Shown here: piece by piece, positions 7,345 through 14,672 of the stretch
Layout of the letters: every line of letters starts with the position of its first letter
How positions within the stretch are numbered: the first letter of the stretch is position 1
NCBI GenBank assembly: GCA_017461685.1
Contig: JAFTXF010000073.1
Span: forward strand, 1 to 19,648
DNA length: 19,648 nucleotides
Direction of reading: 5' to 3'
Origin: Lachnospiraceae bacterium
GTDB taxonomy: Bacteria > Bacillota > Clostridia > Lachnospirales > Lachnospiraceae
The notes under the pieces: generated by a model
Seen by the model: only the letters and a program-made list of their open reading frames with translations
The model's database searches: none
Told to the model about the DNA's origin: nothing
Translations under genes and position numbers: made by a program

Positions 7345-8325
7345 TTACCTTACTTGTATTCTGTCAAACTGCTCACAGAAGGATTTCACTTCCTCTGCGG
7401 TTTTCAGGCCGCTGGTAGCGTCTGCACTTCCCAGCGCCATCACGGCACATGCAGATGCAAATTCCAGAATTTCTTTATCAGACCACTCATGATAGATACC
7501 AATTAATGCGCCTGCACAGAAAGCATCCCCTGCACCGGTAGTTCCTTTGATATACCCTTTCGGGAGTTTGTATGAGCCTACCATAGTAAGCCCCTCTTTA
7601 GAAAGGCACAATGCATATTCCGGCTTGTGGATAATAACCTTCTCTCTTACCCCTAAGTCCATGAGCTTACGGGTAATGGCTTCCAGATTCTCATCTGTCG
7701 GTTCCATGTTTGTCAGTTTACCGGCCTCATGCTCATTGATAATCAAATAATCTGTATGTGGAAGACACGGCAGCACTATGGAATATCTGTCGGAATTCTC
7801 ACTCACTAAATCAATAGAAGTCTTGAGCCCCAGCTCTGTGGCTTTCTTCAGAATCTCAAGGCCCTCTCCTTCATCCACTTTCTGCAGCAGTAAAAAGTAT
7901 CCCAGATGCAGTATCCTGGACTTCATCTGCTCAAGCTTCATATCCGCATACCCGAAATCAGCACTTGCCCCCGGATAGGTAAAGAAGGTCCGCTGTCCGT
8001 TGATGACACTCATCACTTCTGTAAAGCTGGTTCTGTCCATGTCTGAGATTACCATGCCGGAAGTATCCACGCCAGCCTGCCCCATAACCTCTAATACATA
8101 TTTGCCCTCCTCATCATTGCCGATCTTGCCGATGGCACTGATATCCAATTCCGGGCTTATCTTTTTCAAATCCACGGCCACGTTGGGCACACAGCCGCCT
8201 ACGGACTTGTCTAAATTTAATATCTTGGTTAATTCTCCTGATTGCGGGTAGGCAGCAATCTCGTTAATCTTATCAACTAAAACCGTGCCTGCCACTGCAA
8301 TACCTTGTCTATTTTCTAAATTCAT
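7345..8325 (-). CDS. PfkB-family carbohydrate kinase
   Basis: The protein has 326 residues from ATG 8325. A GTG four codons upstream (8337) overlaps the GGAG ribosome site at ~8337-8340, so I prefer the ATG. Features are the N-terminal AVAGTVLVDKINEI strand, the substrate-side SVGGCVPNVAVDL motif, and the C-terminal PfkB signature KGTTGAGDAFCAGAL, with the catalytic Asp at residue ~267. The family phosphorylates sugars or sugar phosphates with ATP (ribokinase, phosphofructokinase, tagatose-6-phosphate kinase and others). Placed between the NagB-like gene (37 nt upstream) and the aldolase (15 nt downstream), it most simply makes the aldolase substrate. Exact sugar specificity is not visible. 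Confidence 0.92.
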   Translation of the reverse strand: MNLENRQGIAVAGTVLVDKINEIAAYPQSGELTKILNLDKSVGGCVPNVAVDLKKISPELDISAIGKIGNDEEGKYVLEVMGQAGVDTSGMVISDMDRTSFTEVMSVINGQRTFFTYPGASADFGYADMKLEQMKSRILHLGYFLLLQKVDEGEGLEILKKATELGLKTSIDLVSENSDRYSIVLPCLPHTDYLIINEHEAGKLTNMEPTDENLEAITRKLMDLGVREKVIIHKPEYALCLSKEGLTMVGSYKLPKGYIKGTTGAGDAFCAGALIGIYHEWSDKEILEFASACAVMALGSADATSGLKTAEEVKSFCEQFDRIQVR

Positions 8326-8362
8326 TTCCGGTTCCACTCCGTTTTCCAGGAATCCGTGATTT

Positions 8363-9310
8363 TTAGTTACACTCTGCTTCTAATGGACCTGCCAGCTCTT
8401 TTAAGAAGAACAGACGGCCTGCCAGAGTCGGAATGTAAGAAGAGGTAATCCATGGTGTCTTACCGTAACGAAGGGTCATCCAAAGGCTCATGCCCTGCCA
8501 CTGCATACCTCTGCCCAGGGTACCGTCAGCACCGCCGATAGCGTAATCAGCCTGCAGGAATAAACCGGGGCCGATGGTGTTTGCACGGCAAGGAACCAAA
8601 GTAGTTCTGGACTTAAAGCTGGTCAATGCATTCTGCTCTACAGTAAGCGGATGAATCTTGGCACCGATTCTGTATGGCTGCTTCTCCCACTCTTCTGCGG
8701 TCTCAAATTCTGCTGCAAAGGTTGGCTCCCAGAAAGCGATGTGGCACATTCTGCCGATACCGTATACCAGTACAAGCTTTGCGCCTTCTGCCTTTAATGC
8801 AGCGATTTTCTCAGGATATGTAGGAAGATTTGCCTTGGTTGCAAAATTTCTCTGTGCTGCCGGAACGGTCAATTCGCCAAGGGGATTAAATAATGCCTGC
8901 TCCATCGCATACTGGAATGCACCCGGGTTGTCAGAAGCCAAAGTATTACCCTCTGCATCTGCCCACTCGTCCATATTGAAGGTATATACGTGTTCACAGG
9001 AAACCTGCCACTCTTTCAGGAAATATACTACCCATTTGTACATACCCATAGGACCTACCGGAAGAATGAAAGCAATCTTCTCGCCTCTGTCCTTTGCAAG
9101 CTTAATCTGCATAGCAATCTCGTGACCCATATAGGTCTCAAACTCGCCTAAACTGTCGCACTGCACCGGTGTGAAGCCCGGATTCCAGTGAGCCTGTCTC
9201 TCTGTAACCTTTTCAGGAGCGTCGATACAAGCATCAATCTTGTCAAAATCCCATCCTGCAGGATAGAAGCCTTCCAGTGCTGAACCTTTTACTGTAGAAT
9301 TAAAATTCAT
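8363..9310 (-). CDS. NagB-like (glucosamine-6-phosphate isomerase/deaminase family) protein, atypical active site
   Basis: This 315-residue protein of the SugarP isomerase fold retains FNMDEW (residues 111-116), which corresponds to the NMDEY box with the catalytic Asp of NagB, and [13 protein letters not shown] (184-196), which corresponds to GxGxDGHIAFNEP. In that second box the ring-opening His190 and Glu195 remain, but the usual Asp-Gly is Met188-Cys189. The phosphate loop is also changed ([11 protein letters not shown] instead of a GGTP-type loop), and the C-terminal region is longer than in NagB (~260-290 residues). Family enzymes isomerise or deaminate amino-sugar phosphates. These changes suggest a different substrate or a pure isomerase. 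It starts the main block of the cluster with its own leader; GAGAGG (9319-9324) precedes the ATG. Confidence 0.82.
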   Translation of the reverse strand: MNFNSTVKGSALEGFYPAGWDFDKIDACIDAPEKVTERQAHWNPGFTPVQCDSLGEFETYMGHEIAMQIKLAKDRGEKIAFILPVGPMGMYKWVVYFLKEWQVSCEHVYTFNMDEWADAEGNTLASDNPGAFQYAMEQALFNPLGELTVPAAQRNFATKANLPTYPEKIAALKAEGAKLVLVYGIGRMCHIAFWEPTFAAEFETAEEWEKQPYRIGAKIHPLTVEQNALTSFKSRTTLVPCRANTIGPGLFLQADYAIGGADGTLGRGMQWQGMSLWMTLRYGKTPWITSSYIPTLAGRLFFLKELAGPLEAECN

Positions 9311-9328
9311 AATAAATACCTCTCTTAT

Positions 9329-9356
9329 ATTTTACATTATTTTTGTAAATTTGCAA
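9329..9356 (-). promoter_or_regulatory. Possible promoter for the NagB-like gene and downstream operon
   Basis: On the minus strand TTGCAA (9351-9356) and TAAAAT (9329-9334) are 16 nt apart. The implied start would lie almost on the ribosome site, so a different start within this AT-rich stretch (9311-9400) is quite possible. Confidence 0.25.
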
Positions 9357-9456
9357 TACTATTTTCACTTAAAACCGTTTTTACCCTTCGAATAAAATCC
9401 GTTTATTTTCGTTTGGTCATCTTTTCCTTTCAAGTGGCAACCATTCTGTGTTCATG

Positions 9457-9536
9457 CATTTCCTTGTCCGGGCATTTCTGTATCCGGGCACTTCTGCATT
9501 CCTTCATTTCTGCATCGGAGCATTTCTGTATCCTTT
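9457..9536. repeat. 16-nt tandem repeat, five phased units
   Basis: Units start at 9457, 9473, 9489, 9505 and 9521. All are exactly 16 nt and follow a CA(T/C)TTCTGYATCCNNN-like consensus (unit 1 reads CATTTCCTTGTCCGGG, unit 2 CATTTCTGTATCCGGG); a diverged unit sits at 9442-9456. The array fills much of the 264-nt gap between the deacetylase and NagB-like genes. The period is not a multiple of three and the array lies outside any gene. Confidence 0.85.
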
Positions 9537-9574
9537 TATTTTAATGGTTCACAGTCAAATTGCTTACTACTCTG

Positions 9575-10282
9575 CTATGGCAGCAATCTCTTGGTAGTGC
9601 CCTTCAAATATACCTGACACTGGCGGAAGCCTTCCGCATAATCCGCACCGCACTGGAAGCCTCTGTATCTGCAGCAGGTCTTCACCATATCCGGAAAATC
9701 GATATTGTCGTGGTCTCTCATCCAGACAATCTGGGACTCATGGCAATTTAACATCTCAAGCTTGGTATCAATATAGTCTGAAACATCCACATACTCTGTA
9801 GGATTAAAATTTACACCGCACAGCGTGTCCATATAGTAAATAGGCACCAGCTTGGCTGCCTCTTTTACCTCTGCCTGATAAGACGGAACGGTTGCTGCGA
9901 AGGAAGCATCAAAAACAAGCTTGGATACCGCATTGTGGTCAGGCATATAATCGTTAGGGTCATGGGTAATAATAAAGTCCGGATTTACCTTGCGAATAAT
10001 ATTCACAACCTTATCCTTGGAAGCTTTATTATTCTCATAAATCTCCAGGTCATCAAAGCCGCCGTAAATAACCTCAAAGCCGCCGATTCTGCCGCTTCTT
10101 AGGGCTTCCTCTGCACGCATAGGCTTAAGCTCATGTGGTGGAATAATCTCATGTCCCAGGTCGCCGCTGCACAAATGGCATACAACCACTCTGTCGCCTC
10201 GCTCCTTACACTTTAACAGTGTACCTGCACAGGCAATTTCCATGTCATCGGGATGACAGGATACTACTAAAACTGTATACAT
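9575..10282 (-). CDS. PIG-L/LmbE-family zinc deacetylase
   Basis: This 235-residue protein starts at ATG 10282, 5 nt after AGGAGG (10288-10293); an in-frame GTG at 10288 overlaps that site and is rejected. The N-terminus, MYTVLVVSCHPDDMEIACAG, has the HPDDxE zinc motif (His10, Asp13), and the second metal/catalytic motif is DYMPDH (Asp115, His116). In many relatives the latter reads HPDH; Met replaces the first His. Known members remove N-acetyl groups from GlcNAc conjugates (GlcNAc-inositol, GlcNAc-malate, GlcNAc-PI, diacetylchitobiose). As the first gene of the cluster it probably exposes the amine later handled by the NagB-like enzyme. It has its own AraC-type promoter at 10489-10550. Confidence 0.9.
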   Translation of the reverse strand: MYTVLVVSCHPDDMEIACAGTLLKCKERGDRVVVCHLCSGDLGHEIIPPHELKPMRAEEALRSGRIGGFEVIYGGFDDLEIYENNKASKDKVVNIIRKVNPDFIITHDPNDYMPDHNAVSKLVFDASFAATVPSYQAEVKEAAKLVPIYYMDTLCGVNFNPTEYVDVSDYIDTKLEMLNCHESQIVWMRDHDNIDFPDMVKTCCRYRGFQCGADYAEGFRQCQVYLKGTTKRLLP

Positions 10283-10482
10283 ACGCACCTCCTAAATTAT
10301 TAATAAAATTTCGCCAGTTTTATTTTGCTTATACCGAAAGGGTATACCTTCGTACCGACCTCCCTTCGCCTGCCGCTGAAGTTCACTCGGTGCCCCCGAT
10401 ACATATATGATCAGGTTGTCAAAATGCTTACCAAGTGTTACGAGGTTTGCACTCCCACAATCCAGGGTTACTGGCATTCTTA
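10283..10482 (-). other. Long (~200 nt) leader of the deacetylase transcript, with a short possible ORF
   Basis: If transcription starts just after the TATAAT at 10489-10494, the message carries about 200 nt before the deacetylase ATG. The stretch is richer in GC than nearby intergenic DNA. It can form local hairpins (the palindrome GGTATACC near 10335-10352 inside a CGAAGG/CCCTTTCG pairing). A 61-codon frame (ATG 10477 to stop 10292) lacks a ribosome site. I see no known riboswitch. Confidence 0.4.
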
Positions 10483-10488
10483 TATATC

Positions 10489-10517
10489 ATTATAACAAAA
10501 GCCACTTTACATTAGAG
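10489..10517 (-). promoter_or_regulatory. AraC-dependent-type promoter of the deacetylase gene
   Basis: A perfect TATAAT (10489-10494 on the minus strand) is preceded by 17 nt and a poor -35, CTCTAA (10512-10517). The last 2 bases of the proximal AraC half-site overlap this -35, the geometry of activator-dependent AraC promoters. Confidence 0.65.
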
Positions 10518-10535
10518 TGTACAATCAGTTATAAT
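10506..10535 (+). promoter_or_regulatory. Promoter of the second araC-type gene
   Basis: TTTACA (10506-10511) and TATAAT (10530-10535) are 18 nt apart. One half-site covers the spacer and the other lies just after the -10, so binding there should repress this promoter (autoregulation, by inference). Confidence 0.55.
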
Positions 10536-10550
10536 AAGTGTAAAATCAGT
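10516..10550. promoter_or_regulatory. AraC-type operator: two direct half-sites at 21-bp spacing
   Basis: AGTGTACAATCAGT (10516-10529) and AGTGTAAAATCAGT (10537-10550) differ at one base and are offset by exactly 21 bp, two helical turns, as in araI1-araI2. They sit between the divergent AraC and deacetylase genes. Confidence 0.8.
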
Positions 10551-10565
10551 CATGGAGGCACATGC

Positions 10566-11465
10566 ATGGAAGATAATTTTACACGTACCAGTTTTGAAAA
10601 AGTATTTAACGTCGATAAAATAATTACAATCTTTTATATGGAGTTATCCAAGAATTTTTGTTACGAGGGTGAAAGACACGATTTCTGGGAAATGGTTTAT
10701 ATTGATAAAGGGGAAATGATCTGCACTGCAGACAAAAACCGCTTTGTTTTAAAAAGCGGCGAGATGACTTTTCATAAGCCCAACGAATATCACAATCTGT
10801 CCGGCAATAATGCAGTGTCGCCCAACGTCAGCATCATGACCTTTGAATGTAAGAGTCCTGCCATGAAATATTTTGAAGGCAAAATCTTCAGATTGAACAC
10901 CGAGGAAAAGTCCATGCTTTCCATGCTTTTTTCAGAGGGGCTGTCCTGCTTCCGATTAGAAGACAGCACAAACCCTCTGCTGCAAAAGCTGCAGAAAATA
11001 GACTCTGCGCCCTTTGGCAGCAGCCAGATGACCAAGAACCTGCTTGAAATATTCCTCATCAGGCTTCGCCGCAATACAGAAGTATTGACCAAGAAAATGC
11101 GCCGGATTTATGTCATTGACGAAGTGGACATCCCATATCCGGTGAAGGAAATCTTGGATTTTCTGCAAAATAACCTCTATCGCAAGCTCACGATTAAAGA
11201 CATTGCCACTGCCGTAGGCAAGAGTGAAAGCACCGTAAAACAGCTGTTTTCGCAGTTTCGCAAGGACGGCATTATGAAATATTATAACTCCCTGAAAATA
11301 AAGGAAGCCAAGAAATTGCTCCGGGAAGGAAAGTACAATATCACGCAGATTTCAGACTTATTGTGCTACGATAATCCCCAGTATTTTTCCAAGTGCTTTA
11401 AGCTGTACGCCAATATGACTCCAAGCGAATATAAGTCCTCTATCAGCCAGCATTTTCATAAATAA
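10566..11465 (+). CDS. AraC-family transcriptional regulator of the deacetylase cluster
   Basis: The protein has 299 residues from ATG 10566, 7 nt after GGAGG (10554-10558); the upstream open frame is ignored because it crosses the promoter. Residues ~35-80 are a cupin-type sensor (RHDFWEMVYIDKGEM, VLKSGEMTFHKPNEYHNL). Residues ~199-295 hold the two helix-turn-helix motifs: LTIKDIATAVGKSESTVKQL for the first, and ITQISDLLCYDNPQYFSKCF with MTPSEYK for the second. It is transcribed away from the deacetylase. A pair of 21-bp-spaced direct repeats lies in the 283-nt gap and overlaps both promoters, so I infer that it activates the cluster and represses itself. The inducer is presumably a cluster substrate or intermediate. 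Confidence 0.93.
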   Translation: MEDNFTRTSFEKVFNVDKIITIFYMELSKNFCYEGERHDFWEMVYIDKGEMICTADKNRFVLKSGEMTFHKPNEYHNLSGNNAVSPNVSIMTFECKSPAMKYFEGKIFRLNTEEKSMLSMLFSEGLSCFRLEDSTNPLLQKLQKIDSAPFGSSQMTKNLLEIFLIRLRRNTEVLTKKMRRIYVIDEVDIPYPVKEILDFLQNNLYRKLTIKDIATAVGKSESTVKQLFSQFRKDGIMKYYNSLKIKEAKKLLREGKYNITQISDLLCYDNPQYFSKCFKLYANMTPSEYKSSISQHFHK

Positions 11466-11610
11466 CCATTGTTATCCACCGGACCTGTCACCGACATGCG
11501 CTCGCAAGAATCTGACACGCAAGGCAATTTCCGCCCAACACATGGCAAGCACAAAGCATACAAGTTCCCTTCCTGCTTCTTCAATCTTTCAGGATCTTTC
11601 CTATCATATC

Positions 11611-11642
11611 AAAAGCCGGCACCTTTCACAGTGCCGGCTTTT
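11611..11642. terminator. Bidirectional rho-independent terminator
   Basis: A 12-bp perfect stem, AAAAGCCGGCAC (11611-11622) with GTGCCGGCTTTT (11631-11642), has an 8-nt loop. T-rich sequence follows on the plus strand and four T within the stem end on the minus strand. It closes the AraC gene from the left and the fucI-fucU remnant, whose stop ends 3 nt away, from the right. Confidence 0.88.
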
Positions 11643-11644
11643 AT

Positions 11645-11722
11645 TTATTTTACTACGCCCTTTTGCAGCATCACATTGGCATATAATGCGCCTTCTCCTG
11701 TTGCAATAATAGTATTTTTAAT
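11645..11722 (-). pseudogene. fucU: C-terminal remnant of L-fucose mutarotase
   Basis: Directly after the fucI stop and in the same frame, the sequence reads IKNTIIATGEGALYANVMLQKGVVK and then TAA (11645-11647). This closely resembles the end of FucU as I recall it from E. coli (TGERAKYGNILLKKGV...), whose enzyme interconverts fucose anomers. About 25 of ~140 codons remain. There is no start codon, ribosome site or N-terminal His-containing domain. FucI and FucU are often neighbours, so a deletion that removed most of fucU right after fucI is the simplest explanation. It cannot be functional unless the fucI stop is read through. Confidence 0.72.
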
Positions 11723-13522
11723 TTATTTATACATTGGACCGTAGGTTGCGCATGCTCTGTAATCTGCTGCTTCCTTGTCCATTCCGAATGCGTCCCATGC
11801 CTTTGGTCTGAAGATTTTCTCTACAGGAACATTGTGCATACATACCGGAATTCTCAAAATAGAGCAAAGAGTAATCAGGTCTGCGCCAATATGTCCGTAG
11901 GAAATCGCACCGTGGTTAGCACCCCAGTTATTCATTACTTCATAAGCGCTCTTGAATGCAGAACCTTCCTTGCCGTCGCATCTTGGTGCAAACCAGGTAC
12001 ATGGCCAGGTGTAGTCAGTTCTCTTCCAAAGGGTATCGGAAACCTCTGCCGGAAGACCTACTGTCCAACCCTCTGCAATCTGTAAAACAGGACCTAAGCC
12101 CTTTACAAGATTCAGACGAATCATGGTTGCAGGCATGGTAGCCTTTGTCTCAAATCTGGAGGAATAACCGCCGCCGCGGAAATATCCGTTGTCTGCCGGG
12201 TTCCAGGTAGTATTAGCCATAATCGCATCCTGGTCAGCCTCTGTCACTTCATACCAAGGCTTCATCACTGCATTGCCGTCAGCATCCTTTGCTTCACCGT
12301 TTGCATCCAGACAGCAGGCACCGGAATTGATTAAATGAATCACACCGTCTGCTTCCTTTGCATAGCCTTCGATTTCATAACCGGTTACTCTCTTAATAGC
12401 GTCACCGCTCCAATATGTACGAACATCCGCAAACATCTGTGCTCTGTTTGTTAAAAGCTTCATAAATAACATGCTAAGTCCGTTCAGCACGTCATTTTCT
12501 GTTGCAAGAATATACGGTTCTCTCGCACCGTTCCAGTCAAAGGAGGTATTTAAAATAGCCTCTGCAAAGTCACCGTTCGGATAGAAGTCTGTCCACTGTC
12601 TCTGTCCCTGGAAACCTGCAGCGATCGCATTGTGGCCCACCATTTCTTCTTCACGGCCTTCCGGCAAGTTTTTATTGCCGTTCATCAAATCCTTGATAAT
12701 AACAGCCATCTTGACAACGAACTCAAACTGCTCTTCCTTCACTTCGTCGCTCTTCTTTACAAAGTCAGGGTTCTTGTCAAAGCCGATGATACACTTTTCT
12801 TTGGCCCATGCAAGTGCCTTCTGATACTCAGCCTCATCATAAATACCCTCTGTCATACGGCGGATAATTTCCACCTCGTCAACAGACTCTACTCTTAAAC
12901 CGAAATAAGACTCCAAGAAATCGGAATCAATAATAGAACCGCCGATACCCATACAGATAGAACCAATCTGTAAGTAGGACTTGCCTCTCATAGTTGCTGC
13001 TGCAACTGCCGCACGACCGAATCTTAATAATTTCTCTTGAATATCTTCGCCGATGGTAGCGTCATCCATATCTACTACGTCATGACCGTAGATACCAAAT
13101 GCAGGAAGACCCTTCTGTGCATGGGTTGCAAGCACACTTGCCAGATAAACTGCGCCCGGTCTTTCTGTAGCATTTAAGCCCCAAACAGCCTTAATGGTAT
13201 TCGGGTCCATATCCATAGTTTCAGAGCCGTAGCACCAGCACGGTGTTACAGTAAGGGTAATATCTACACCTTCTCTTCTGAATTTCTCATCACAAGCTGC
13301 TGCCTCTGCAACACGACCGATAGTAGTATCGGCGATAATAACCTTTACAGGCTCACCATTGGAGTATTTTAAATTCTCCTCAAATAATTTCTTTGCAGCC
13401 TGTGCCATACCCATGGTCTGGTCTTCAAGACCTTCGCGAACCTTTAACGGTCCTCTTCTTCCGTCGATAGTTGGGCGGATACCGATTACAGGGTAACCAC
13501 CGATTAATCTGCTTTCTGCCAT
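11723..13522 (-). CDS. fucI: L-fucose isomerase
   Basis: The protein has 599 residues (E. coli FucI is about 591) from ATG 13522 behind AGAAAGGAGC; the open frame upstream to 13594 is leader. It has the family's N-terminal [45 protein letters not shown], the metal-site region [15 protein letters not shown] / FDWNGAREP / [10 protein letters not shown], and the C-terminal [13 protein letters not shown]. FucI converts L-fucose to L-fuculose with Mn2+ and also accepts D-arabinose. No fuculokinase or fuculose-phosphate aldolase gene is in the window, and only a tail of fucU follows, so its pathway partners are elsewhere or lost. Upstream lie a C8 tract in the leader (13547-13554) and the shared 16-bp motif (13713-13728). 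Confidence 0.96.
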   Translation of the reverse strand: MAESRLIGGYPVIGIRPTIDGRRGPLKVREGLEDQTMGMAQAAKKLFEENLKYSNGEPVKVIIADTTIGRVAEAAACDEKFRREGVDITLTVTPCWCYGSETMDMDPNTIKAVWGLNATERPGAVYLASVLATHAQKGLPAFGIYGHDVVDMDDATIGEDIQEKLLRFGRAAVAAATMRGKSYLQIGSICMGIGGSIIDSDFLESYFGLRVESVDEVEIIRRMTEGIYDEAEYQKALAWAKEKCIIGFDKNPDFVKKSDEVKEEQFEFVVKMAVIIKDLMNGNKNLPEGREEEMVGHNAIAAGFQGQRQWTDFYPNGDFAEAILNTSFDWNGAREPYILATENDVLNGLSMLFMKLLTNRAQMFADVRTYWSGDAIKRVTGYEIEGYAKEADGVIHLINSGACCLDANGEAKDADGNAVMKPWYEVTEADQDAIMANTTWNPADNGYFRGGGYSSRFETKATMPATMIRLNLVKGLGPVLQIAEGWTVGLPAEVSDTLWKRTDYTWPCTWFAPRCDGKEGSAFKSAYEVMNNWGANHGAISYGHIGADLITLCSILRIPVCMHNVPVEKIFRPKAWDAFGMDKEAADYRACATYGPMYK

Positions 13523-13538
13523 AATCAAAGCTCCTTTC

Positions 13539-13554
13539 TTTTTTTCGGGGGGGG
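13539..13554. repeat. Homopolymer tracts in the fucI leader
   Basis: Reading towards fucI there are eight C (13547-13554), one G and seven A (13539-13545), immediately before the ribosome site. Such runs are prone to slippage; being outside the coding region, length changes could alter expression but not frame. Confidence 0.6.
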
Positions 13555-13712
13555 TGTGTAGGATTGTGAAATCCGGCGGTCTGCCTGACTTCATAATCGT
13601 ATCTTATTGATTATAGCTATTTTATCATTTTTCTCCTGCATATTCTTGTATAATAATCTCTTAAAATAGAACTATATTCACTTTTCCTTGCGATTTTCGA
13701 GAAATTTTGCTG

Positions 13713-13728
13713 ATGCTTTAAAATGTAC
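13713..13728. repeat. 16-bp promoter motif, copy 2 (ATGCTTTAAAATGTAC)
   Basis: It is identical to 719-734 and lies 191 nt upstream of the fucI ATG, between it and the phosphatase gene. The 147-nt region 13595-13741 otherwise holds AT-rich promoter-like sequence with no clear -35/-10 pair. Confidence 0.45.
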
Positions 13729-13741
13729 GGCACATTTATTT

Positions 13742-14308
13742 TTATGAAAGATTTATCCAACTATGAAGCCGCCAAATTTCGTTTGTATATTCAAAAATTG
13801 CAATGGTACAATTATTGCAACATACCTTGTTTCCGGGTAGCCTGGTTCCAACTACTGTATCAAGCATCCCTCGTAACCATCCTCCATGTGAAAACATGGC
13901 TACGGTTTCGCAATCAAGTGTTTCGAGCATTTTCATTACCTGACTGATTCTGTTGTAAAAATGATCTTTTGATTCACCGCCGAAATACTCATAACCCCAT
14001 TTTACAGCGTGCGCTCTTTGCTCCTCTGTCAGGATAGACAGGGGCTTGTTGGCCAAGGTTCCCACATTGATTTCCCTCAAAAGAGGCAACCTTTCATAGC
14101 TGCAATTTGGGATGGCTATCTCTGCCGTTTCCACAGCGCGGCAGAGATCACTTGTGTAAATTTTTTCAAAAGAAACTTGCTTCAGAAATTCGCCGGCTTT
14201 TCTTGCATCATCTTTCCCTTTGTCTGTAAGATGAACATCAAGCCAACCTGTCCATTTTTTATCCAGGTTTGTTTCGCTTTCTCCATGTCTAATCACATAT
14301 ACGCGCAT
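13742..14308 (-). CDS. Histidine phosphatase (phosphoglycerate-mutase-like) family protein
   Basis: This 188-residue protein has the RHG catalytic motif at the N-terminus (MRVYVIRHGESETNLDKKWTGW, His8 as phospho-acceptor), YTSDLCRAVETAE (Arg57), LLREINVG (Glu79) and SHGGWLRGML (His141). All four conserved catalytic features of the superfamily are present. Small members are usually phosphatases acting on sugar phosphates, cobalamin precursors or phosphoglycerate rather than true mutases. Its ATG follows the stop of the upstream fragment by 1 nt, with AGAGGA ~5 nt ahead, so the two frames were an operon. Physiological substrate is not evident. Confidence 0.9.
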   Translation of the reverse strand: MRVYVIRHGESETNLDKKWTGWLDVHLTDKGKDDARKAGEFLKQVSFEKIYTSDLCRAVETAEIAIPNCSYERLPLLREINVGTLANKPLSILTEEQRAHAVKWGYEYFGGESKDHFYNRISQVMKMLETLDCETVAMFSHGGWLRGMLDTVVGTRLPGNKVCCNNCTIAIFEYTNEIWRLHSWINLS

Positions 14309-14309
14309 A

Positions 14310-14672
14310 TCAATCCTCTTTTCCCAAATACCCTTTGTACAGATGAACGATATTTATATCTTCTACCATATCCAATCCGTGAGAGACGCAGCCTCCGTCT
14401 ATTTCATGGCAGCCGTGGTTCATTGCAAAACCGACTAAGGTATTATGATGTTTCCAATTATTTTGAATCAGTTCGGAAATCCACGAAAATGTATGACAGT
14501 TTGTTCCAAGTGCGGACAACGCTTCTACACTTTCCGGCCCCTTTTTGTGCATGACTGAATCGTAGTTGCCGTTGTATATTAAAATAAAATCGTGTTTATC
14601 TTGAAGAATGACCTCTGCAGCTTTTGCATTGACCGCTGCTATGCCACCCTCGTCAAAATGATAATAATCCAT
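14310..14672 (-). pseudogene. C-terminal fragment of an alkaline-phosphatase-like (AlkP superfamily) protein
   Basis: From ATG 14672 the frame gives 120 residues. It stays open upstream to a TGA at 14721-14723, and those extra 16 codons (LFASGQCIEALSLGRD) still read as protein, so the true gene once extended further. The fragment has IYNGNYDSVMHKKGPES, GTNCHTF, GFAMNHGCHEIDGG and SHG, like the C-terminal metal-binding half of AlkP-type phosphohydrolases. The N-terminal nucleophile region is missing, and the usual DHG motif reads NHG, so a metal ligand is apparently lost. No convincing ribosome site precedes the ATG. It lies just beyond the tRNA terminator and is translationally coupled to the phosphatase gene. 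The family call is moderate; the truncation is clear. Confidence 0.6.

Noticed and set aside
9357..9368. Possible extra AraC half-site upstream of the NagB-like gene (ACTATTTTCACT)
   Set aside because: It needs two gaps to match ACTGATTTTACACT and lacks a partner at 21 bp.
10292..10477. 61-codon minus-strand frame in the deacetylase leader
   Set aside because: It has no ribosome site and starts only a few nt after the predicted transcription start; kept only as a leader feature, not as a gene.
14009..14554. 181-residue plus-strand frame
   Set aside because: It runs antisense across the histidine phosphatase and the phosphatase fragment; the protein motifs are on the minus strand.
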